42,751 bases of DNA from the NCBI GenBank assembly GCA_036500145.1, contig DASYCO010000028.1, forward strand, positions 1 to 42,751, read 5' to 3'. A program made the translations under genes and the position numbers. Positions 27,757-35,026 of the stretch are shown here, one piece after another (positions within the stretch are counted from its first letter, which is position 1; each line of letters begins with the position of its first letter). Under the pieces are notes generated by a model. It did no database searches. It was not told where the DNA came from and saw only the letters and a list, made by a program, of their open reading frames with translations. This DNA is from CAMAVH01 sp036500145 (lineage in GTDB: Bacteria > Pseudomonadota > Alphaproteobacteria > SMXQ01).

Positions 27757-28362
27757 ATGGCTTCCGCGCAATCTGCCGGCGTCCTCGACGATGCGGCGCT
27801 CGACCTTCTCTTTCGCGACGCGCGCACCCACAACGTCTGGACCGACAGGCCCGTGAGCGACGCGGAGCTGCGCGCCGCCTTCGACCTCGCGCGCATGGGC
27901 CCGACGAGCGCCAACACCAGCCCGGCGCGTTACGTCTTTGTCCGCTCCGCGGAGGCGAAGCAGCGCCTCGCGCCGGCCCTGTCGGCGGGCAACCTGGAGA
28001 AGACGATGGCCGCGCCCGTCACCGTGATCTTCGGCCACGACCTGCGCTTCTACGATCACCTGCCGAAGCTGTTTCCGCATGTCGACGCGCGGCCCTGGTT
28101 CGCCGGCGCGCCCGAGCTGATCGAGAAGACGGCGTTCCGCAACGGCACGCTGCAAGGCGCCTACTTCATGCTGGCGGCGCGCGCGCTCGGGCTCGACTGC
28201 GGTCCGATGTCGGGCTTCGACAACGCGATGGTCGACGCGGCGTTCTTCGCCGGCACGGAGGTCAAGTCGAACTTCATCTGCAGCCTCGGCCACGGCGACG
28301 CGGACAAGCTGTTCCCGCGCAGCCCGCGCTTCGCCTTCGACGAGGTCTGCCGGATTCTATGA
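27757..28362 (+). CDS. Nitroreductase family protein, RutE/malonic semialdehyde reductase-like
   Basis: 201-residue flavin-dependent oxidoreductase. FRDARTHNVWTDRPVSD at the N-terminus, then LARMGPTSANTSPARYVFV and TAFRNGTLQGAYFMLAARAL, match the RutE/HadB branch, which reduces malonic semialdehyde to 3-hydroxypropionate in pyrimidine degradation. No other rut gene is nearby, so a general nitro- or enone-reductase role is equally possible. The ATG at 27757 has AAGGAC upstream. The 230-bp region before it (27527-27756) holds a small GC-rich inverted repeat and no recognisable promoter. Confidence 0.88.
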   Translation: MASAQSAGVLDDAALDLLFRDARTHNVWTDRPVSDAELRAAFDLARMGPTSANTSPARYVFVRSAEAKQRLAPALSAGNLEKTMAAPVTVIFGHDLRFYDHLPKLFPHVDARPWFAGAPELIEKTAFRNGTLQGAYFMLAARALGLDCGPMSGFDNAMVDAAFFAGTEVKSNFICSLGHGDADKLFPRSPRFAFDEVCRIL

Positions 28363-28400
28363 GGTCCGGACGCGGCCTGCATCATCGGCGGCGGCGATTT

Positions 28401-28994
28401 TCACATCATGCGCGGAGCGCACTGGCCGTCGTCGATCAGCGGATAGCGGCGCGCGTCGAAGAGCTGGTAGTGCCACCATTCGTTGCGGTAGAAGTCCCAG
28501 CCCGCCGCCGTCATCAGGCCGAGCAGCAGCAGCCGGTTATGCTGCGCCGTCGCCGAGACTTCGGTGACGCCGTGGTGCGACAGCGGCGTGAAGGCGTCGA
28601 AGGCGGTGCCCATGTCCAGTTCGCGCCCGGCGCTGTCGAGCAGCGTCAGGTCCACGGCGGCGCCGCGCGAATGGGGCGAGCCGCGCCGGGGGTCGGCGAG
28701 GAATTCGGGGTCGGGCCGGGCGTTCCACAGCTTCCACTGCGCCTCGGTCGGGCGGTAGGCGTCGAAGACCTTGAGGCGAAAGCCGAGGGGGCGGGCAAGA
28801 TCGATGGCGAGGGCGAGCTTCGCCGCCGCGTCCGGATGCAGGTAGCAGGCGGCCCGCCCATAGACCGGCGTTTCGGTGATATTGTCGGCGGTGGCGTAGG
28901 CGATCTGCAGGTCCACGTCGAAGGCGGGCGGCGCGATCTCCGTCAGCGGCACCTGCGGCAGGGTCGGAACGGGTTGCGGAACGGGCGAATTCAC
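28401..28994 (-). CDS. D-Ala-D-Ala dipeptidase (VanX/DdpX family)
   Basis: 197-residue zinc dipeptidase that hydrolyses free D-Ala-D-Ala. Catalytic residues line up with VanX: R81 (DAYRP), Zn ligands H108 and D115 in SPHSRGAAVDL, catalytic-base Glu 172 and Zn ligand H175 in NEWWHYQL. The H-x6-D and E-x2-H spacings equal those of VanX. No signal peptide is evident, so a cytoplasmic role in D-Ala-D-Ala recycling is likely. No vanH/vanA or ddp transport genes are adjacent, so a resistance role is not suggested. Start is a GTG at 28994 with a modest ribosome-binding site. Confidence 0.92.
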   Translation of the reverse strand: MNSPVPQPVPTLPQVPLTEIAPPAFDVDLQIAYATADNITETPVYGRAACYLHPDAAAKLALAIDLARPLGFRLKVFDAYRPTEAQWKLWNARPDPEFLADPRRGSPHSRGAAVDLTLLDSAGRELDMGTAFDAFTPLSHHGVTEVSATAQHNRLLLLGLMTAAGWDFYRNEWWHYQLFDARRYPLIDDGQCAPRMM

Positions 28995-29009
28995 GGCGAA
29001 TATCCATCC

Positions 29010-29090
29010 ATGACGAGAAGAGCGACCGACATGATGCCGCCGAATCGGCGCGCAGGCAAACGAGCAGCCCGCAAGCGAGCGGCCCGATGA
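29010..29090 (+). CDS. Basic mini-ORF with KRAAR repeat upstream of tsaB (tentative)
   Basis: 26 codons from ATG 29010, or 19 from ATG 29031, which has AGAAGAG 8 nt upstream. The product ends KRAARKRAAR and its TGA overlaps the tsaB start (ATGA, 29087-29090). The two KRAAR copies (29058-29072 and 29073-29087) differ at three bases, all synonymous third positions, which hints at selection on the peptide. No family is recognised. Confidence 0.35.
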   Translation: MTRRATDMMPPNRRAGKRAARKRAAR

Positions 29091-29803
29091 CGGCGGCGAC
29101 CGGACCCGTGCTCGCCCTGGACACGGCCTGCGACGCCTGCTCGGCCGCGGTCTGGCGCGACGGCGCCTTGCTGGCGCGCGAGTTTCAGGCGATGGCGCGC
29201 GGCCAGTCGGAAGCGCTGGTGCCGATGGTCGAGCGCGTCATGGCGCAGGCCGGCCTCGCCTTCGATGATCTCGCCGGCATCGGCGTCACCGTCGGGCCGG
29301 GCGCCTTCACCGGATTGCGCATCGGCTTGGCCGCCGCGCGCGCCTTCGCGCTGGCGAGCGGCAAGCCCGCCGTCGGCGTCACCACGCTGGAGGCCATCGC
29401 CGCCGCCGTGCCCGCAGCGCCCGGTGCCCTCGTGGTGGCGATCGACGCCAAGCGCGACGACCTCTACGTGCAGACTTTCGCGGGCGGGAGCGCCTGGACG
29501 CCGGCCGGCGATCCCGCGGCCCTGCTGCCCGCCATGGTTGCAACGCGTCTGCCGGAAGGGCCGTTCCTCATCGCCGGCGACGGGGCGTCCCGCCTGCATG
29601 CGGCGCTCTCCGACGCGGCGCGCGCCCGCGCGACGCTGCTCTCTGACCATGCCGTGCCCGACGCGGCCGTGGTGGCGCGCCTCGCGGCCTTGCGTCTTGC
29701 CGGCGCATCTCTTGCGGCGACGCCGCCGCGTCCGCTCTACCTGCGCCCGCCCGACGCCAAGTTGCCGCAGGACGGGGGACGCTTGAGGCCGCTTGCATCA
29801 TGA
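29087..29803 (+). CDS. tsaB: tRNA threonylcarbamoyladenosine biosynthesis protein TsaB
   Basis: 238-residue partner of TsaD in making t6A at position 37 of ANN-decoding tRNAs. The N-terminal ASKHA-fold strand VLALDTACDACSAAV is followed by the TsaB signature GVTVGPGAFTGLRIGLAAARAFA. The C-terminal part is variable, as usual in TsaB. It lacks the metal-binding HxxxH of TsaD, which separates it from that paralogue. Its stop overlaps rimI by ATGA, the common tsaB-rimI arrangement. Confidence 0.95.
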   Translation: MTAATGPVLALDTACDACSAAVWRDGALLAREFQAMARGQSEALVPMVERVMAQAGLAFDDLAGIGVTVGPGAFTGLRIGLAAARAFALASGKPAVGVTTLEAIAAAVPAAPGALVVAIDAKRDDLYVQTFAGGSAWTPAGDPAALLPAMVATRLPEGPFLIAGDGASRLHAALSDAARARATLLSDHAVPDAAVVARLAALRLAGASLAATPPRPLYLRPPDAKLPQDGGRLRPLAS

Positions 29804-30363
29804 GCAGCGTGATGCCCGAACTGCGCCTGCTGCCGGTGGGCGCCGCCTTCCACACCGTCGTCTCGGCCATGCACCAGCGCTGCTTCGACGACGGCTGGAC
29901 CGTCTACACGGTCGGCCAGGTCATGCGCATGGCCGGCGCCTTCGGCTACGTCGCGGTCCTGCGCGGCGACGAGAACCGCGCGCGCACCATCCTCGGCAAG
30001 GACGACGACGAGGAGACGCCGGTCGGCTTCGCGCTGGCCTGCGGCACCGGCGACGAATGGGAGCTGCTGTCCATCGGCGTGCTGCGCGACCACCGCCGCC
30101 TCGGCACCGCCAAGCGGCTCATGCGCGCGGTGATCGACGGCGCGATCGAGCGCGGCGCCGACAGGCTGTTCCTTGAGGTGGCGGAAGACAACGACAGCGC
30201 GCGCGCGCTCTACGACGCTTTCGGCTTCGTGCAGATCGGCCGGCGCGCCGGCTACTACAAGCGGCTCGACGGCCCGGCCGTGACGGCCATCACCATGCGC
30301 CTCGACCTGGACGGGCGGCGCGGCCTTTTGCCGCCGGGCCTCGTGCCGCCCGAGATGCCCTAG
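29800..30363 (+). CDS. rimI: Ribosomal protein S18-alanine N-acetyltransferase RimI
   Basis: 187-residue GNAT acetyltransferase. The RimI core is visible: WELLSIGVLRDHRRLGTAKRLM (acetyl-CoA loop RRLGTA), LEVAEDNDSARALYDAFGF and RRAGYYKR. An acidic insert (~residues 62-72, GKDDDEE) and a short Pro-rich tail make it longer than the E. coli enzyme (148 residues). Position directly after tsaB, with a 4-bp ATGA overlap, supports the RimI assignment. Its stop codon lies in a CTAG shared with the stop of the convergent TusA-like gene. Confidence 0.9.
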   Translation: MSSVMPELRLLPVGAAFHTVVSAMHQRCFDDGWTVYTVGQVMRMAGAFGYVAVLRGDENRARTILGKDDDEETPVGFALACGTGDEWELLSIGVLRDHRRLGTAKRLMRAVIDGAIERGADRLFLEVAEDNDSARALYDAFGFVQIGRRAGYYKRLDGPAVTAITMRLDLDGRRGLLPPGLVPPEMP

Positions 30364-30590
30364 CGCTTGCGGATGCGCAGCAGGTAGGTCTCGCCGTCAG
30401 CCTCAGGGTCGAGCGCCAGCACTTCATGCCCATGGTCGCGCACCGAGCGCGGCACGTTGTCGCGCGGCTCGACGCCCTTCAGCCGCACCTCGGCGGTTTC
30501 GCCCGGCGCCATGCGTTCCAGCAACAGCTTCGTTTTCACGAAGGTCATCGGGCAGACCTCAGTAGTGATATCTAAGCGATGGTCGGTCAT
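30360..30590 (-). CDS. TusA-family sulfurtransferase
   Basis: 76-residue sulfur carrier. The persulfide-bearing Cys 13 is in the family motif EVCPMTFVKTKLLL, close to the CPxP of TusA but with Thr in place of Pro; a LRIRKR C-terminus follows. Such proteins pass sulfur in tRNA thiolation, molybdenum cofactor or general sulfur trafficking. The specific role is not set by context. It converges on rimI with a shared CTAG at the stops and diverges from mucR across a 104-bp promoter region. Confidence 0.88.
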   Translation of the reverse strand: MTDHRLDITTEVCPMTFVKTKLLLERMAPGETAEVRLKGVEPRDNVPRSVRDHGHEVLALDPEADGETYLLRIRKR

Positions 30591-30636
30591 TTCTGTAACA
30601 AAACTCCGTTATGCTTGCCCGACAAAGAAATCCGGA

Positions 30637-30665
30637 TTGATACAATGAATAAAAGAACTTATAAC
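30637..30665 (+). promoter_or_regulatory. Sigma70-type promoter of the mucR gene
   Basis: TTGATA (30637-30642), 17-nt spacer, TATAAC (30660-30665). Both hexamers match the consensus at 5 of 6 positions. A start near 30672 would give a leader of ~23 nt that contains GGAG 8 nt before the mucR ATG. The surrounding sequence is AT-rich, as expected for a target of MucR autoregulation. Confidence 0.7.
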
Positions 30666-30694
30666 CGCGTAATCATCATATCGGAGTAGCCTGT

Positions 30695-31123
30695 ATGCCT
30701 GAGGACAATGCTTCAAGCGACCTTCTGGTCTTGACCACGGAGATCGTATCCTCCCATGTCGCCAACAATACTGTTTCGTTGAGCGACCTGCCTCAGTTGA
30801 TCCAGCAGGTTTATGCAACCCTTGCGGGCATCGGCAAAGCGCCCGCCGGCCATGTCGGCAGCCTCGGCGAGCGTCCCGATCCGGCCGTGCCGGTCAAGAA
30901 GTCCATCACGCCCGATTACATCGTGTGCCTGGAAGACGGCCGCAAGCTGAAGATGCTGAAGCGCCACCTCAAGACCGCCTACGACATGACGCCCGACGAC
31001 TACCGCGAGCGCTGGGACCTGCCGGCCGACTATCCGATGGTGGCGCCCAACTACGCCAAGCAGCGCAGTTCGCTGGCCAAGAAGATCGGCCTCGGCACCA
31101 AGCCGCGCAAGCGTTCGCGCTGA
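30695..31123 (+). CDS. mucR: MucR/Ros family zinc-finger transcriptional regulator
   Basis: 142-residue regulator of the alphaproteobacterial Ros/MucR family, which binds AT-rich DNA and controls exopolysaccharide, motility and cell-cycle genes. The helical N-terminal part (VSLSDLPQLIQQVYATL) mediates oligomerisation in the family. The zinc-finger domain has C78-LED and KMLKRHL (H91), then MTPDDYRERW. The residue after KRHLKTAY differs from the canonical C2H2 His, as is common in MucR. A basic tail (KPRKRSR) follows. In Caulobacter and rhizobia MucR acts together with CtrA, and CtrA-like motifs occur at 24525-24600. GGAG precedes the ATG by 8 nt. Confidence 0.95.
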   Translation: MPEDNASSDLLVLTTEIVSSHVANNTVSLSDLPQLIQQVYATLAGIGKAPAGHVGSLGERPDPAVPVKKSITPDYIVCLEDGRKLKMLKRHLKTAYDMTPDDYRERWDLPADYPMVAPNYAKQRSSLAKKIGLGTKPRKRSR

Positions 31124-31137
31124 CCTTTCACGTTATC

Positions 31138-31231
31138 GTTCGGCGTCCTGCCGAACCGTCCAGGCCCCTGATTTCGTTCACGGAACGTCCTTTCCGGGGG
31201 GTCAAGACCCAGGGTAGGCGGGCCCCGCCTA
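31138..31231. promoter_or_regulatory. mucR-fur intergenic hairpins
   Basis: Two inverted repeats lie between mucR and fur. GTTCGGC-GTCCT-GCCGAAC (31138-31156) is just after the mucR stop and is a likely 3'-end structure without a T-run. The near-perfect palindrome TAGGCGGG-C-CCCGCCTA (31215-31231) lies ~100 bp before fur and could be an operator or 5'-leader hairpin. No Fur-type AT-rich box was seen. Confidence 0.4.
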
Positions 31232-31331
31232 ATCGGTTATGGTGTGGACCGTTCAGCGCCAGGCGGGCGTGGTCGCGGACGCCGTCCAGCGGTCGTCGCG
31301 CCGTCGCCGGCCGCGCCCGGAGGTTAGGATC

Positions 31332-31760
31332 ATGGCTCAAGAAATGTCGTCGCTCGAAAAGATCTGCCTCGAGAAGGGGATGAAGATGACCGGCCAGCGC
31401 CGCGTCATCGCGCGCGTGCTGTCCGAAGCGGAGGACCATCCGGACGTCGAGGAGCTGCATCGGCGCGCCTCGGCGATCGACCCGCGCATCAGCATCGCCA
31501 CGGTCTACCGCACGGTGCGGCTGTTCGAGGAAGCCAACATCCTGTCGCGTCACGAATTCGGCGACGGCCGCGCGCGCTACGAGCGCGCGCCCGAAAGCCA
31601 TCACGACCATCTCATCGACATCAAGAGCGGCAAGGTCATCGAGTTCCACAACGAGGAGATCGAGGCCCTGCAACGCGAGATCGCCCGGCGCCTCGGCTTC
31701 AAGCTGGTCGACCACCGGCTGGAACTCTTTGCGGTGCCGCTCAAAGGTGGCGACAATTAA
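31332..31760 (+). CDS. fur: Fur-family metal-responsive regulator
   Basis: 142-residue Fur-superfamily repressor. Winged helix: GMKMTGQRRVIARVLSEAEDHPDVEEL and SIATVYRTVRLFEEANIL (recognition helix). The dimer/metal domain contains ESHHDHLIDIKSGKVIEF, with the metal-binding His cluster, and ends in VDHRLELFAV. The CxxC zinc site of gammaproteobacterial Fur is absent, as in many alphaproteobacterial members, some of which respond mainly to manganese (Mur). Irr is less likely because its His-rich haem region is not seen. GGAGG lies upstream of the ATG at 31332. The probable olsB gene starts 28-37 bp downstream, suggesting co-transcription. Confidence 0.9.
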   Translation: MAQEMSSLEKICLEKGMKMTGQRRVIARVLSEAEDHPDVEELHRRASAIDPRISIATVYRTVRLFEEANILSRHEFGDGRARYERAPESHHDHLIDIKSGKVIEFHNEEIEALQREIARRLGFKLVDHRLELFAVPLKGGDN

Positions 31761-31787
31761 CTTTTTCGCCGATCCCATGGGCCTCCT

Positions 31788-32642
31788 GTGAAGTCCATGG
31801 CCTCGCCGCAGGCTTTGGCGTCCGCTGAAATGACCGCTGTGTTGCAAAACGACCGTCCCCTGCCGGCTCTGCGGACCGGCAACCTCGAGTTGCGTCTCGC
31901 CGAGACCCCGGCCGAAATCGACGCTGCGCTCGCGCTGCGCTACCGCGTCTTCTACGAGGAGATGGCGGCGAAGCCGACGGGCGAGACGGCGCGCGCCAAG
32001 CGCGACGTCGACGCCTACGACGCCTACTGCGACCACCTGCTGGTGCTCGACCATTCGCAAGGGTCGCCCGTCGTCGTCGGCACCTACCGCCTGATCCGCC
32101 GCGCCGCCGCCGCCAAGGTCGGCGGCTTCTACTCGGCCTCGGAATACGACGTCTCCAAGCTGGTCGCGCTGCCAGGCGAGATCCTCGAGCTCGGCCGCTC
32201 CTGCGTCGACGCGGCGCACCGCAACCGCCCGACCATGCAGCTGATGTGGCGCGGCATCTCCAACTACGTCTTCCACCACGACATCCAGGTGATGTTCGGC
32301 TGCGCCAGCCTGCCCGGCACCGACGTGCGCGACCAGGCCGATATCCTCTCCTACCTGCATCATTTCCACCTGGCGCCGCCGGCGTTGCGCACGCGCGCGC
32401 TGCCGTCGCGCTACGTCGACATGGCGCTCAAGCCGGCCGACGCGCTGAACGCGCGCGCCTGCCTCGCGGACCTGCCGCCCCTGGTGAAGGGCTACCTGCG
32501 CCTCGGCGGCTTCGTCGGCGACGGCGCGGTGATCGACGAGCAGTTCAACACCATCGACGTGTGCGTCATCGTGAAGACCGAGCTGGTGACCGAGAAGTAC
32601 ATGCGGCACTACGAAAGCCAGCGCGACACGCCGCCGGCCTGA
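31788..32642 (+). CDS. olsB: L-ornithine N-alpha-acyltransferase (OlsB-like)
   Basis: 284-residue GNAT-type acyltransferase that transfers a 3-hydroxyacyl chain from ACP to ornithine, giving lyso-ornithine lipid. Family segments: LALRYRVFYEEM, DAYDAYCDHLLVLD, VVGTYRLI, ILELGRSCVDAAHRNRPTM and IMFGCASLPG-type text near residue 165. The gene directly precedes a PlsC-type acyltransferase, the expected OlsA partner. The GTG at 31788 overlaps the stop of a 4-codon frame (ATG 31777, MGLL) as GTGA; an ATG at 31797 is the alternative start. Ornithine lipid synthesis is PhoB-controlled in some relatives, but here the gene sits behind fur with no convincing Pho box. Confidence 0.88.
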   Translation: MKSMASPQALASAEMTAVLQNDRPLPALRTGNLELRLAETPAEIDAALALRYRVFYEEMAAKPTGETARAKRDVDAYDAYCDHLLVLDHSQGSPVVVGTYRLIRRAAAAKVGGFYSASEYDVSKLVALPGEILELGRSCVDAAHRNRPTMQLMWRGISNYVFHHDIQVMFGCASLPGTDVRDQADILSYLHHFHLAPPALRTRALPSRYVDMALKPADALNARACLADLPPLVKGYLRLGGFVGDGAVIDEQFNTIDVCVIVKTELVTEKYMRHYESQRDTPPA

Positions 32643-32706
32643 TCTTCGACGCTCCGCTTTACGACGGCCACCTTCAACGATCCTGACCCGGACACTGTCG
32701 CGCCCC

Positions 32707-33564
32707 ATGCGCTCCCAACTTCGCGCCATCGTTCGCCTCGCGATCTACGCCGTCTGGACCCTGCTGCTGCTGCCGGTCCAGATGGTCGCCGTCGTCTTCG
32801 GCCTGCGCCTCGCCTCGCGCCTGCCGCGCGTCTATCACCGCGGCTGCTGCCGCATCATCGGCATCGACCTCGTGGTGCGCGGCGCGCCGTCCGACGCCCA
32901 TCCGGTGCTGTTCGTCGCCAACCACGCGTCCTACCTCGACATCACCGTGCTCGGCGCGCTGATCCGCGGCTCCTTCGTCGCCAAGGCGGAGATCGCGCAC
33001 TGGCCCTTCTTCGGCCTGCTCGCCAGGCTGCAGCGCAGCGTCTTCATCGAGCGGCGCAGCGCCCATGCGGCGCAGCACCGCGACGAGATCGCGCGCCGCC
33101 TCGCCGCCGGCGACGACCTGATCCTGTTTCCCGAGGGCACCAGCAGCGACGGCAACCGCATCCTGCCGTTCAAGAGCGCGCTGTTCAGCGTCGCCGAGCG
33201 CGAGGTCGACGGCCGGCCCCTGGCCGTGCAGCCCGTGTCGGTCGCCTACCTGAAGCTCGACGGCCTGCCGATCGGCCGCGAATGGCGGCCCAACGTCGCC
33301 TGGTACGGCGACATGAGCATGATGGGCCATGCCTGGAATCTGTTCACGCTCGGCAAGCTGACCGTCGAGGTCGGGTTCCAGCCGCTCATCGACATGGCCA
33401 CGCTGGCCCCGTCCGTCCCGGCGGCCCCCGCCCTGGAAGCGCCTGCGGCGGCCCTGCCGCCTCTGACCGGCGGCGCCCGGCGCAAGGTCCTGGCCGAGCG
33501 CAGCCAGGCCGCCGTCGAGGCCGGTTTCGCCGAATCGCTGTTCGCTTCGGGCCGGCGGCGTTAG
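32707..33564 (+). CDS. olsA: Lysophospholipid/lyso-ornithine lipid acyltransferase (PlsC family)
   Basis: 285-residue membrane-associated acyltransferase. N-terminal hydrophobic segment (LAIYAVWTLLLLPVQMVAVVF), catalytic NHASYLD (N72-D78, H-x4-D), FIERR motif and FPEGT (141-145) define the PlsC fold. Position right after olsB suggests O-acylation of lyso-ornithine lipid (OlsA). A role as 1-acylglycerol-3-phosphate acyltransferase cannot be excluded. A ~40-residue Ala/Pro-rich C-terminal tail is unusual for the family. Confidence 0.85.
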   Translation: MRSQLRAIVRLAIYAVWTLLLLPVQMVAVVFGLRLASRLPRVYHRGCCRIIGIDLVVRGAPSDAHPVLFVANHASYLDITVLGALIRGSFVAKAEIAHWPFFGLLARLQRSVFIERRSAHAAQHRDEIARRLAAGDDLILFPEGTSSDGNRILPFKSALFSVAEREVDGRPLAVQPVSVAYLKLDGLPIGREWRPNVAWYGDMSMMGHAWNLFTLGKLTVEVGFQPLIDMATLAPSVPAAPALEAPAAALPPLTGGARRKVLAERSQAAVEAGFAESLFASGRRR

Positions 33565-33624
33565 TATCCGCCTCCCATAGTCCTTAATCCGTCGTCCCCG
33601 ACGCCTGTCTTCACCGGATCCCGC

Positions 33625-34998
33625 GTGGCGAGCAAGAAGCTCTACATCAAGACCTACGGCTGCCAGATGAACGTCTACGACTCCGCGCGCATGGCGGATG
33701 TCCTGGCGCCGCTCGGCTATGCGCCGACCGACAAGGCGGAGGGCGCCGACATGGTGATCCTCAACACCTGCCACATCCGCGAGAAGGCGGCGGAGAAGGT
33801 CTATTCCGACCTCGGCCGCCTGCGCGAGATGAAGCAGGGCAGGGACGCCGCGGGCGAGACCTTGCTGCTTGGCGTCGCCGGCTGCGTCGCGCAGGCCGAG
33901 GGCGACGAGATCGCCGAGCGCGCGCCCTTCGTCGACATGGTCTTCGGGCCGCAGGCCTATCATCGCCTGCCGGAGATGGTGGCGAAGGCCACGGGGCGGA
34001 AGACGGTGCTCGACACCGAATTTCCCGCCGAGCCGAAGTTCGACTTCCTGCCCGAGCCGTCGGCGGCCCAGGGCGTCACCGCCTTCCTCTCCGTGCAGGA
34101 AGGCTGCGACAAGTTCTGCACCTTCTGCGTCGTGCCCTACACGCGCGGCGCGGAATATTCGCGCCCTGCCGCCTCGGTCATCGCCGAGGCGAAGGCGCTC
34201 GTGGCGCTCGGCGTGCGCGAGCTCACGCTGCTCGGCCAGAACGTCAACGCCTATCACGGCGACGGGCCGGACGGCGCGACCTGGTCCTTCGCGCGGCTGA
34301 TCCGCGCGCTCGCGGGGATCGACGGCCTGCAGCGCATCCGCTACACGACCTCGCATCCCAACGACATGGACGACGACTTGATCGCGGCCCACGGCGACCT
34401 GCCGCAGCTCATGCCGTTCCTGCATCTTCCGGTGCAGTCCGGCTCCGACAGCGTGCTGGCGGCGATGAACCGCAAGTATGGCGCCGACGACTTCCGCCGC
34501 GTCGTCGACCGCCTGCGCGCCGCGCGCCCCGACCTCGCCCTGTCGTCGGACTTCATCGTCGGCTTCCCCGGCGAGGGCGACGCCGACTTCGAGATGACCA
34601 TGGCGCTCGTCCGCGAGATCGGCTTCGCCCAGGCCTATTCCTTCAAGTACAGCCGGCGGCCCGGCACGCCCGCCTCGGTGATCGCCAAGCAGGTCGCCGA
34701 GGATGTGAAGACGGTGCGTCTCGACGCCCTGCAGGCGCTGCTGGTCGACCAGCAGCGCGCCTTCAACGCGACGCAGGTCGGCCGCGAGATCGACGTGATG
34801 TTCGCTGCCCCCGGCCGCCATGCCGGCCAGGCCCTCGGCCGCAGCCCCTACTTGCAGGCCGTCCATGTCGAAGCCGGCGACGCGTCGCGCGTCGCCGCCC
34901 TGGTCGGCCAGGTTCGCCGCGTGCGCGTGCTGTCTGCCGCCACCAACAGCCTCGCCGGCGAGCTGCTCGACGTTCCGGCGGACGAGGTCGCGGCATGA
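33625..34998 (+). CDS. miaB: tRNA-2-methylthio-N6-dimethylallyladenosine synthase MiaB
   Basis: 457-residue radical-SAM methylthiotransferase that adds the 2-methylthio group to i6A37 of tRNAs. N-terminal UPF0004 domain with cluster cysteines C13 (YGCQMN), C49 (NTCHIRE) and C87 (AGCVAQ). Radical-SAM motif C161-x3-C165-x2-C168 (GCDKFCTFC). C-terminal TRAM domain around 375-440. The start is a GTG at 33625. The stop overlaps an ATG, the first of three ATGA junctions leading to phoH. The gene heads the common miaB-phoH-ybeY-corC-lnt cluster. Confidence 0.98.
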   Translation: MASKKLYIKTYGCQMNVYDSARMADVLAPLGYAPTDKAEGADMVILNTCHIREKAAEKVYSDLGRLREMKQGRDAAGETLLLGVAGCVAQAEGDEIAERAPFVDMVFGPQAYHRLPEMVAKATGRKTVLDTEFPAEPKFDFLPEPSAAQGVTAFLSVQEGCDKFCTFCVVPYTRGAEYSRPAASVIAEAKALVALGVRELTLLGQNVNAYHGDGPDGATWSFARLIRALAGIDGLQRIRYTTSHPNDMDDDLIAAHGDLPQLMPFLHLPVQSGSDSVLAAMNRKYGADDFRRVVDRLRAARPDLALSSDFIVGFPGEGDADFEMTMALVREIGFAQAYSFKYSRRPGTPASVIAKQVAEDVKTVRLDALQALLVDQQRAFNATQVGREIDVMFAAPGRHAGQALGRSPYLQAVHVEAGDASRVAALVGQVRRVRVLSAATNSLAGELLDVPADEVAA

Positions 34999-35026
34999 GG
35001 ACGAACAGATGAGGATTCGCTCATGA
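34995..35026 (+). promoter_or_regulatory. miaB-phoH stop/start relay of 14-nt modules
   Basis: Three ATGA junctions at 34995, 35009 and 35023, exactly 14 nt apart. The first overlaps the miaB stop and opens MRTNR-stop. That stop overlaps the second ATG, which opens MRIRS-stop, and that stop overlaps the phoH ATG. The first two modules read ATGAGGA, so each supplies GAGGA 7 nt before the next ATG. Probable function: translational coupling by repeated reinitiation. Confidence 0.55.

Noticed and set aside
30593..30610. CTGTAAC-AAAA-CTCCGTT near the TusA-like start as a Pho box
   Set aside because: The second half matches poorly and the position relative to a promoter is unclear.
31125..31131. 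CTTTCAC upstream of fur-olsBA as a possible Pho box
   Set aside because: Only one half-repeat matches; the sequence 11 bp away in either direction does not.
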